DNA of 40,558 nt, taken from the NCBI GenBank assembly GCA_021791395.1, contig JAJYWR010000004.1, positions 1 to 40,558 on the forward strand. The letters run 5' to 3'. Position numbers and translations under genes: made by a program. The notes under the pieces are model-generated. The model was not told where the DNA came from. It ran no database searches and worked only from the letters and a program-made list of their open reading frames with translations. Below, piece by piece: positions 1-7,354 of this stretch. Source of the stretch: a bacterium. Its GTDB lineage: Bacteria > Patescibacteriota > Minisyncoccia > UBA6257 > GWB1-50-10. Every line of letters begins with the position of its first letter. Positions within the stretch are counted from its first letter, which is position 1.

Positions 1-172
1 AAACCGCCTGCACTTCGCGCGGGTCGTAGGGAAACCGTTCATAGTTCAAATCTTCGCAAAAACTTTCACCTTGATTTAATCCGCAATCGACAAGGATCTT
101 TGAATCGCCGGACTCCAAAAGATAATTAGATCCGGTAACAATCTTGGCTCCGCCGCAAAAAGTGAGTTTCAT
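1..172 (-). CDS. MBL-fold metallo-hydrolase with RNA-specificity-type N-terminus (partial, runs off window start)
   Basis: Minus-strand translation from ATG at 172: MKLTFCGGAKIVTGSNYLLESGDSKILVDCGLNQGESFCEDLNYERFPYDPREVQAV, typical N-terminus of MBL/CPSF-like RNA hydrolases. Confidence 0.8.
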   Translation of the reverse strand, partial: MKLTFCGGAKIVTGSNYLLESGDSKILVDCGLNQGESFCEDLNYERFPYDPREVQAV

Positions 173-179
173 TTCGCCA

Positions 180-1463
180 TTATACTCCGCTTCGCTCATT
201 CACAAAACGCTCGGCAACGAGCTCTTTTACGATTTCTCTTTCATCCCACGGAACCGTTTTCCCCTTTGCGACATGGATGGAGGGTTCGCTCCCCTTTCCG
301 GTTGCAACAACGACATCTCCCGGTAAAGCCTCATAGAGGGCTTTTCGGAGCGCTTCCCGACGATCGAGAATCTTCCAATAGTTCTTTGAAATTTGGAATT
401 TGGAATTTGGAATTTGCAAAAACCCAGCCTCAATCTCACTTACAATGGCTTCCGGATTTTCGTCGTAAGGATCTTCATCGGTCAAAACAACTTCATCGCA
501 AAATTTTGCGGCAATGCCTCCCATAATCTTTCGCTTCCATTTATCCCGCCCGCCGCCGGCGGAGCCGAGGACGCAAATCAATCTACCGCCGGATTCCCCG
601 GCAAATGAATTTCGTGCAGCCGAATAAATTTTCTCGAGGGAGTCTGGGGTGTGGGCATAATCGACGATCGCTGCGAATGGCTCCTTGACCACGAGATCAA
701 ATCGCCCCGGCGTCCCGGCAAACTCCCGGAAAGCTTTTTGGATCGCCGCGGACGGCACGCCGCGGGCGGTCGCAAATCGAAGAACGGCGGCGGCGTTTAA
801 AATATTGAAATCCGGCATGAGCCAATCGGCGATCTCCCGCCGGCCGGAAACGGTTTTAAGATTCCACCCCCACGACTCCGCCTCGCGGATGAAATACTGC
901 TTGTCGAACGAAAAAACCTCGGCGTCGGGAGCACTCTCGACAATGCGGATAAAATAATCCTTGTTTTCGTCTTCGGCATTCACAAAGAACTGCCTCAGTT
1001 TTTTGTGCGATCGAAGAACGTCTTGAAAAAATCGGACTTTGGCCGCGCGGTAATTTTCGAATGAACCATGGGATTCGATATGCTCGGGGGAAAGATTCAT
1101 AAAAAATGCCGCATCCCAATCGATAAACCGATCGCGCCACTGAACGATGCCTTGCGAAGTAACCTCCACAAAAGCATACCCGGCACCCGCACGAACCGCA
1201 TCCCTCAAAAAACGCTGAATAAAAAACCTGCCCGGCATGGTGTTGTCTGAAGTCTTCTCTGTTTCAACGCCGACAATCCGCCGTTTTACAGAAGAAAGAA
1301 GAGCCGTTCTTTCCCCGGCCGATTCCATGACGGCATTCAGAAGCTCAAGGGTGCTCGATTTTCCCTTCGTGCCGGTAACGCCGATAACCACAAGACGCCG
1401 ACTCGGTTGGCCATAAACGACATTCCCGAAGAATGCCAGCAAAAAATGATAAATTTTTCTCAT
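180..1463 (-). CDS. murE: Mur ligase family protein (MurE-like UDP-N-acetylmuramyl peptide synthetase), no separate N-terminal UDP-binding domain
   Basis: 427 aa; ATP-binding GVTGTKGKSSTLELL, central EVTSQGI and NLSPEHIESHGSFENYRAAK, C-terminal FAIVDYAHTPDSLEKIY and VLGSAGGGRDKWKR. Confidence 0.85.
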   Translation of the reverse strand: MRKIYHFLLAFFGNVVYGQPSRRLVVIGVTGTKGKSSTLELLNAVMESAGERTALLSSVKRRIVGVETEKTSDNTMPGRFFIQRFLRDAVRAGAGYAFVEVTSQGIVQWRDRFIDWDAAFFMNLSPEHIESHGSFENYRAAKVRFFQDVLRSHKKLRQFFVNAEDENKDYFIRIVESAPDAEVFSFDKQYFIREAESWGWNLKTVSGRREIADWLMPDFNILNAAAVLRFATARGVPSAAIQKAFREFAGTPGRFDLVVKEPFAAIVDYAHTPDSLEKIYSAARNSFAGESGGRLICVLGSAGGGRDKWKRKIMGGIAAKFCDEVVLTDEDPYDENPEAIVSEIEAGFLQIPNSKFQISKNYWKILDRREALRKALYEALPGDVVVATGKGSEPSIHVAKGKTVPWDEREIVKELVAERFVNERSGV

Positions 1464-2044
1464 TTTTTTTCACCCAGCGCCTTCAGAGCGCTCCGGAGCT
1501 TTTCTTCAACGCCCGCATTCGGAATGTCGTTCATCGCGGAAAGCACCCCCTTCACCACACGTCGGTCGTATCCCAACCCAACAAGAGCATCTTCGACTTC
1601 GACGTTCACTTCGGTTGCCCTGTCGAGCCCCTTCACCTCAGAAATGTTGATTTTATTTTGGAGTTCCAAAATGATCCGCTCCGCAGTTTTCTTTCCAATG
1701 CCTGGGGCGCGCGACAAAACGTCAGCCCTCTTGCCGACAATCGCCGCCATGACATTCGGAAATGAATCCAAGTCGAGAATAAGTAGCGCCGTCCGAGGAC
1801 CGACACCGGAAACCGTGATGAGCATCTCAAAAAACTTCAACTCACCTTCATTGAGAAAACCATAGAGATCCAACACATCCTCTTTAACGTGAAGGTGCGA
1901 GTAAACGGTAACCCCTTCTCCTCCCGATGGAAGTTTATACAACGTTTCGGCATTGGAAAACACCTTGAATCCGACGCCGCCGACGTCGATGACGAAGAAG
2001 TTTTCCTTCTTTTCCACGATTTTCCCGAGAAGCGAGTATATCAT
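1460..2044 (-). CDS. ruvA: Holliday junction branch migration protein RuvA
   Basis: MIYSLLGKIVEKKENFFVIDVGGVGFKVF...HLHVKEDVLDLYGF...VSGVGPRTALLIL...APGIGKKTAERIILEL. Track start 2050 is a TTG; ATG at 2044 matches the usual RuvA start. Confidence 0.95.
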   Translation of the reverse strand: MIYSLLGKIVEKKENFFVIDVGGVGFKVFSNAETLYKLPSGGEGVTVYSHLHVKEDVLDLYGFLNEGELKFFEMLITVSGVGPRTALLILDLDSFPNVMAAIVGKRADVLSRAPGIGKKTAERIILELQNKINISEVKGLDRATEVNVEVEDALVGLGYDRRVVKGVLSAMNDIPNAGVEEKLRSALKALGEKK

Positions 2045-2227
2045 CACCAATTATTATACCCCCGGGGGTTGAAATTCTAAATCCTTACCACGAAATCACA
2101 AACAACAAAAACCCCCAAACCACGGCGGTTAAAACCTGTATTGGAAATTTGGCATTGGGGAAACTGAAATTTATTGAGGATCTTCATTGACAAGTACGCA
2201 TGTAAAAGGTAGTATTCTTTCTGTTAT

Positions 2228-2503
2228 ATGCCTATTACAAAATCAGCAAAAAAGGCGCTCCGAAAAAGCTCCCGGAGGCGCGAAATGAACCTTGGAAGAA
2301 AGAAAAAAATGAGATCCGAGATCAACGCTTTCAAAAAGCTCGTCGACGCCGGAAAATTCGACGAGGCAAAGAAGGTTCTCCCAACCGTCTATCAAGCCCT
2401 CGATAAAATGTCCAAGGTCAAATTTATCAAAAAGGGGAGGGCAAATCGGCTGAAATCGAGACTTTCCAAAAAACTCAATTCAGCTCAAAACAAAGTCAAG
2501 TAA
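2228..2503 (+). CDS. rpsT: 30S ribosomal protein S20
   Basis: MPITKSAKKALRKSSRRREMNLGRKKKMRSEINAFKKLV...RANRLKSRLSKKLN; S20 family pattern. Confidence 0.93.
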   Translation: MPITKSAKKALRKSSRRREMNLGRKKKMRSEINAFKKLVDAGKFDEAKKVLPTVYQALDKMSKVKFIKKGRANRLKSRLSKKLNSAQNKVK

Positions 2504-3283
2504 CGCCTCCGGAAAATCCAACTTCCCGCTTTTTACCGAAACATCGTACGCCGCAAGGCGTGCGATTTCTTTTCCGGCTGCCTGGAGCGCCAGTGAATTG
2601 AAAATATGGCCGGAGTCGGCGCCTTCCAAAAACAGTTTTTCAAGAAGGACGATCTTTTCCGTCCATCGCCCCGCTCCCATGATCCTCCGCGAAAGCGTCC
2701 ACACCTCGTCGAAGTTCGGGAACGAAGAAATTTTATCCAAGTCTTCCGAGGAGACGATCTTTTTTCCGAGAAATCCGGCTTTTTCTATCTCACTCACCGC
2801 AATCCAACTCCTCCCTTCTTTTTTGACAGCCAAGTAATTGAGAAAAAACGAAAGGGCGTCGGTGGAAAAAGAGAACCCTCTCTTTTTCGTCTCATCCGAC
2901 ACGAACGAAGAAAGGCTTCGTCCCGTGAGCTCCCCAAACTCATAGGACGTGACGGGTTTTTTGAGAAGAAAGCCGAACGTCTTCAGCGGCTTTCCCCGAT
3001 CCAAAACAAAAAGGTGGACCGAAGGATCGGTAGCCTCTTCTTTTAAAAATTTTATCCATTCCTTGTCCGCAAGCAACCCGCCTTCCCGCACGGTCGCGAT
3101 CTTCAATCCGCCGAAGATCGATTGTTGCCGGCAAAAATCTTTTACTCCTCTCCATGCGTCTGGGTTTTCTTCCACATCGGCATCCATCCGCTCGCTTATT
3201 TCCCCCTCTTCAAGACAACTGGTGAGTTCCGCAAATTTCGCGTTTCGCCGCAGTGAATCGGGACCGAATAAATACGTGATCAT
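2480..3283 (-). CDS. holA: DNA polymerase III subunit delta
   Basis: From ATG at 3283: MITYLFGPDSLRRNAKFAELTSCLEEGEISERMDADVEENPDAWRGVKDFCRQQSIFGGLKIATVREGG... HolA-like. The track extension to 3601 overlaps the neighbouring gene and terminator and is probably spurious. Confidence 0.75.
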   Translation of the reverse strand: MITYLFGPDSLRRNAKFAELTSCLEEGEISERMDADVEENPDAWRGVKDFCRQQSIFGGLKIATVREGGLLADKEWIKFLKEEATDPSVHLFVLDRGKPLKTFGFLLKKPVTSYEFGELTGRSLSSFVSDETKKRGFSFSTDALSFFLNYLAVKKEGRSWIAVSEIEKAGFLGKKIVSSEDLDKISSFPNFDEVWTLSRRIMGAGRWTEKIVLLEKLFLEGADSGHIFNSLALQAAGKEIARLAAYDVSVKSGKLDFPEALLDFVLS

Positions 3284-3311
3284 CTCTTTTTCATAATTGT
3301 ACAACAAAAAA

Positions 3312-3341
3312 CGGCGTATCCCACAAGGGTAGGATACGCCG
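3312..3341 (-). terminator. Rho-independent terminator for the 3354-3779 lipoprotein gene
   Basis: 10-bp perfect inverted repeat CGGCGTATCC...GGATACGCCG followed on the minus strand by TTTTTTG. Confidence 0.85.
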
Positions 3342-3353
3342 CTCGATGTCTTC

Positions 3354-3779
3354 TTACTGGGTAGATGCCCACAGCCTTCCTTGGCTGTTCGAATAAACCG
3401 TCCAAATCCTCGTCGGAGGGTTGTAAGAGTTTCCCGTAAAAACCTGGGAAACACTCTGGTAAGACCCTCGGACTTGAGCCGTGATGGACATCTGGGGGTA
3501 CTGGGTATAATCCCAGTAAAAGAACCATGATCCGCCCGGAGGAACATCGTTCGCATAAAATTCATCCCCCCACCGACCCGCCTGACGAAAGTCGATAGCA
3601 ACGCCGGTGTTGTTGATGCATCGTATACCGCCGAACGTAATGGGGAATCCTCCTTTTTGGATCACCTTCCCCTGCCCCACGTCGACGACGGTCAACTGAA
3701 GGGGATAAAAAGCCATGCACCCACCAAACACTGCCGCAAACATCAGAACGGCGGCAGACATTCTCATTCTCATTTTCAT
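3354..3779 (-). CDS. Small putative lipoprotein of unknown function
   Basis: 141 aa; signal peptide plus lipobox-like (AAVFGGC); strong SD TAAGGAGG upstream of ATG. Confidence 0.7.
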   Translation of the reverse strand: MKMRMRMSAAVLMFAAVFGGCMAFYPLQLTVVDVGQGKVIQKGGFPITFGGIRCINNTGVAIDFRQAGRWGDEFYANDVPPGGSWFFYWDYTQYPQMSITAQVRGSYQSVSQVFTGNSYNPPTRIWTVYSNSQGRLWASTQ

Positions 3780-3940
3780 TTCGTAACCTCCTTACCGATT
3801 TTTGGTCGGCTTCTTTATTTCTGAAATTCCGTCTTATTTAAAACTCAATTTACTGCTTCTCTATATTTTAATTATACATCTTTTTTGAAAAAACGTCAAT
3901 AATCGTTACGAATCACCAAAATTACGCTATAATGCAATCA

Positions 3941-5608
3941 ATGCTTCAATCGAAAAAAGACGTGGAAGAAGCGCTCCAAAGACAGCGGCGCGAAGCGGAG
4001 GAAAACGACGCAAAGCGGCGGGCTGCGGAGCGCGGATTTCCCTACCTCAACCTCATATCGGCAAAGGCACCGACTGAAATCCAAGCCATGTCCCTCGTTC
4101 CGGAAAACGAGGCGCGGGAAGCCCTTCTTGCTCCGCTCCAAATTTCAAGAAAAAAACTCCGCGTGGCCGTCTTCGATCCCGAGCTCCCAAAAGCGAAAGA
4201 GCTCCTCAAAAAACTCGGGGAGGCACACGAAATTTCCGCGAATGTTTCATCGATGACGAGCCTTGCTCACGCATGGAGCTACTACCGGTACGTGGTCCCC
4301 GAAAAAGAAATCACCGGCAAGGTGGACATCAATGAAACGACGCTGAATGAGTTAAGGGGGAAGATAAAGAGTCTGGAAAACCTGAACGCGGAACTTGCCG
4401 GATTTTCAAGCCCCTATCTTTCACAGGTCCTCGAGATCATTCTCTCGGGAGCAATCGCGCTCGGTGCTTCTGATATTCACCTCGAACCGACGGAAGAATA
4501 CGGGGTTCTCCGGCTCCGCATTGACGGCCTCCTTCACACCGCGTACGACAAGTTCAATCTCATGATGTATCGGTCGATCGTCACTAGGATCAAGCTGCTT
4601 TCGAGCTTGAAACTCAACGTTTCGAATGAACCACAGGACGGGAGGTTCACCATCGGCCTTTCCGACCGCAACATCGAAATCAGAACCTCCATCATTCCCT
4701 CCGACTACGGGGAAATGGTGGTACTCCGGCTACTGGACCCCAAAGCGCTCAGGGTCAACCTCGAGGAATTGGGGTGGCGGCCCGACGATCTCGCGATTGT
4801 TTATGATGAAATCAAAAAACCGAATGGCCTCATTTTGAATACCGGCCCGACCGGATCGGGAAAAACGACGACGCTCTATGCGTTCCTCCGGAAGGTCTTC
4901 AAGCCCGAGATGAAAATCATCACCGTCGAAGATCCGATCGAATACCATCTACCGGGCATTTCTCAAACCCAAGTGGATGCGGCTGCTGGGTATACGTTCG
5001 CTTCCGGCCTCCGGTCGATCTTGCGGCAGGACCCGAACGTCATTCTAGTCGGCGAGATCAGGGACAAAGAAACGGCCGACATCGCCCTCAACGCTTCTTT
5101 GACCGGCCACTTAGTCTTTTCAACACTCCACACAAACGATGCCGTCGGCGCCATTCCCCGCCTTATCGATCTCGGCGTGCCAACAAACATCTTGGGACCG
5201 TCTCTCAGTCTTATCATCGCGCAGAGGCTCGTACGGGTCCTCTGCGAGGCGTGCAAAGCGGAAGTAAAACCCAATGAAACCCTGAAGGAAAAAATTCGAT
5301 CATTTTTAAATACCATCCCGGAAAGGGTGGACAGATCCCCGTACGCGGATTACAAGATTTATGAGAGCCGCGGGTGCGACCAGTGTGGACACATCGGCTA
5401 CAAAGGGAGGACGTCGATTTTCGAACTCTTTACCGTGGATGAATCGGTCGAAGGAGCAATTTATAAAAACCCGACCGAAATGGAATTGAAAAAACTTGCG
5501 AAGGACAGCGGTATGGTGACCATGCAAGAAGACGGCATTTTGAAGGTGTTACGAGGCACGACGAGTTTTTCAGAAGTTGAACGATTAACCGGGCCGATCG
5601 CGTGGTAA
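3941..5608 (+). CDS. pilB: GspE/PilB-family type II secretion / type IV pilus assembly ATPase
   Basis: Walker A GPTGSGKTTTLYAFL, EDPIEYHLPGISQTQV, RSILRQDPNVILVGEIRDKETADIALNASLTGHLVFSTLHTNDA, and CDQCGHIGYKGR. The track ATG at 3932 overlaps a TATAAT; ATG 3941 preferred. Confidence 0.92.
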   Translation: MLQSKKDVEEALQRQRREAEENDAKRRAAERGFPYLNLISAKAPTEIQAMSLVPENEAREALLAPLQISRKKLRVAVFDPELPKAKELLKKLGEAHEISANVSSMTSLAHAWSYYRYVVPEKEITGKVDINETTLNELRGKIKSLENLNAELAGFSSPYLSQVLEIILSGAIALGASDIHLEPTEEYGVLRLRIDGLLHTAYDKFNLMMYRSIVTRIKLLSSLKLNVSNEPQDGRFTIGLSDRNIEIRTSIIPSDYGEMVVLRLLDPKALRVNLEELGWRPDDLAIVYDEIKKPNGLILNTGPTGSGKTTTLYAFLRKVFKPEMKIITVEDPIEYHLPGISQTQVDAAAGYTFASGLRSILRQDPNVILVGEIRDKETADIALNASLTGHLVFSTLHTNDAVGAIPRLIDLGVPTNILGPSLSLIIAQRLVRVLCEACKAEVKPNETLKEKIRSFLNTIPERVDRSPYADYKIYESRGCDQCGHIGYKGRTSIFELFTVDESVEGAIYKNPTEMELKKLAKDSGMVTMQEDGILKVLRGTTSFSEVERLTGPIAW

Positions 5609-5631
5609 ATAAATTCCTCAATAACGAAATA

Positions 5632-5665
5632 AAATCCCCCGGGCACATAAATGCTCGGGGAATTT
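5632..5665. terminator. Bidirectional terminator between pilB and the minus-strand ncRNA candidate
   Basis: AAATCCCCCGGGCA-CATAAA-TGCTCGGGGAATTT stem (14 positions, two GU-type), T-rich on both sides. Confidence 0.8.
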
Positions 5666-5805
5666 TTTCTCACCAATGAGAGGTCTGTGGGCATAATGCC
5701 GTAAGGAGAGGCTTTATTAAGATTCACTCGAGGAGGTGCCCAGCCGAAACCAAGCAGTCCGAAATCTGGAGCAAATCTCCTGCCCACAGGCCTCTCATCA
5801 GTGAC
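5632..5805 (-). ncRNA. Candidate standalone structured non-coding RNA (about 174 nt), family unknown
   Basis: Minus strand: TTGACA(5841-5836)-17 nt-TAATAT(5818-5813) promoter; 18-bp closing stem (5798-5781 with 5693-5676, one GU); interior hairpins; ends at the 5632-5665 terminator; no convincing ORF. Confidence 0.75.
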
Positions 5806-5897
5806 AGGTATTATATTAGCATAAACGGTTTTAAATGTCAACCCTCGAAGAGACTGGTTCAGTAGGTGTATAATGGGAGAGGAAATAAGCAGATAAA

Positions 5898-6905
5898 ATG
5901 CCCAAAAATCAAGAAAAAGCGAATATCCCCGACGAGACACAGAGCATCGAGCAACTCCTCCGCCCGCAGAGCTTTGCGGAATACGTCGGCCAGGAAAAAA
6001 TCAAAGACCACTTGAGACTCATCTTGTCAGCGGCAAGGGGTCGCCACGAAAGCTCGGACCATCTGCTTTTTTACGGACAAGCAGGACTTGGAAAGACGAC
6101 GCTCGCTTACATCATCGGCCAGGAAATGGGAGTGGGAGTCAGATCGACATCGGGGCCAGCCCTCGAAAAACCAGGGGACATCGCAGCTATTCTTTCAAAC
6201 CTCGAACCGAATGAAATCCTTTTTATTGATGAAATCCACCGCATCAACAAATTAGTCGAGGAGATTTTTTATCCAGCCATGGAATCCCGGAAGCTCCATC
6301 TTGTGATCGGCAAGGGGCCGGCGGCAAAAACATTCACCCTCGACTTACCGCCCTTCACCGTCATTGGAGCAACCACGAAAGTGAATCTCCTTTCAGCGCC
6401 TCTCCGTTCCCGCTTCGGTGCGACATTCAGGCTGGACTACTATCAGGACGCCGACATCGAGAAGATTATCAAGCGTTCTGCAAAAATTTTGAACGTCACG
6501 GCAACCGACGGCGCCGTACACCTTCTCGCCGGAGCATCGCGATTCACGCCCCGGGTCGCAAACCGGCTTTTGAAGCGAGCGCGCGACTACGCACAAGTAA
6601 AGGGGGTTCCGGAAATCGACGAAAATGTGGTGGCGCGGACTCTCGAGATGCTCGAAATTGATTCCCGGGGACTGGAGAACGCGGATCGAGAACTTTTGAG
6701 CGTGATCATAACGAAGTTTGGCGGCGGGCCAGTCGGCCTCAAAACGCTCGCGGCATCCCTTAACGATGAAATGGACACAATCGAGGAAGTATATGAGCCA
6801 TTTCTCATGAAGCTCGGATTCCTTCAACGAACGCCCTCTGGAAGAGTGGCGACAAAGCTTGCTTACGAGCACCTGGGGCTCGAGAAAGAAAAGAAACTTC
6901 TGTGA
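5898..6905 (+). CDS. ruvB: Holliday junction branch migration ATPase RuvB
   Basis: LRPQSFAEYVGQEKIKDHLRLILSAA...HLLFYGQAGLGKTTLAYIIGQEMG...LFIDEIHRINKLVEEIFYPAME...APLRSRFGATFRLDYY. Confidence 0.96.
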   Translation: MPKNQEKANIPDETQSIEQLLRPQSFAEYVGQEKIKDHLRLILSAARGRHESSDHLLFYGQAGLGKTTLAYIIGQEMGVGVRSTSGPALEKPGDIAAILSNLEPNEILFIDEIHRINKLVEEIFYPAMESRKLHLVIGKGPAAKTFTLDLPPFTVIGATTKVNLLSAPLRSRFGATFRLDYYQDADIEKIIKRSAKILNVTATDGAVHLLAGASRFTPRVANRLLKRARDYAQVKGVPEIDENVVARTLEMLEIDSRGLENADRELLSVIITKFGGGPVGLKTLAASLNDEMDTIEEVYEPFLMKLGFLQRTPSGRVATKLAYEHLGLEKEKKLL

Positions 6906-7354
6906 TTATTACCAGTACATCAAGCGCCGAAACCAAAAAAATCGCGGAACTTTTAGGACAAAGCGTTCTCCAGGGCGGCAACGGCCCCCTCATCGTCGCC
7001 CTCGAGGGCGATCTCGGTGCCGGAAAAACCACTTTCATCAAGGGGCTTGCACGCGGGTTGGGTATTCGAAAAAACATCACAAGTCCGACTTTTCTTATGG
7101 TAAGAAGGTATGATATTCCCCGGTCTCGAAGTAATTTTAAAAATTTCTATCACGTCGATGCTTATCGGATGAGCTCCGCGCGCGATCTTGAAACGACGGG
7201 GCTTATCGATGCGCTTCACGACAAGCGGAATATCATCGCCGTGGAGTGGGCTGACCGCATCAAGAAAAACCTCCCCCAGAAAGTCATCCGCATCGCAATC
7301 GCCCATCAAAAAGAGAACGAGCGGCGGATTTTATTCGTGGCAAAAAAGAAATGA
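6902..7354 (+). CDS. tsaE: tRNA threonylcarbamoyladenosine biosynthesis protein TsaE
   Basis: GTG start overlapping the ruvB stop; LEGDLGAGKTTFIKGLARGLGI...SPTFLMVRRYD...FYHVDAYRM...VEWADRI. Confidence 0.93.
   Translation: MIITSTSSAETKKIAELLGQSVLQGGNGPLIVALEGDLGAGKTTFIKGLARGLGIRKNITSPTFLMVRRYDIPRSRSNFKNFYHVDAYRMSSARDLETTGLIDALHDKRNIIAVEWADRIKKNLPQKVIRIAIAHQKENERRILFVAKKK

Noticed and set aside
3283-3601. N-terminal extension of the 373-aa ORF (2480-3601)
   Set aside because: It runs antisense-frame through the lipoprotein gene and its terminator; HolA homology begins at ATG 3283.
3932-3940. ATG 3932 as pilB start
   Set aside because: The ATG overlaps the TATAAT -10 element, so the mRNA cannot include it if that promoter is used; ATG 3941 is better placed.
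5676-5798. Inverted repeat as IS-element terminal repeats or an integron-like site
   Set aside because: The arms enclose only about 87 nt with no transposase, and promoter and terminator signals fit an RNA gene better.
5676-5798. SRP (4.5S) RNA identity for the ncRNA
   Set aside because: No GGAA/GNRA-tipped domain IV with the AGCAGC-type internal loop could be placed on either strand; family left open.
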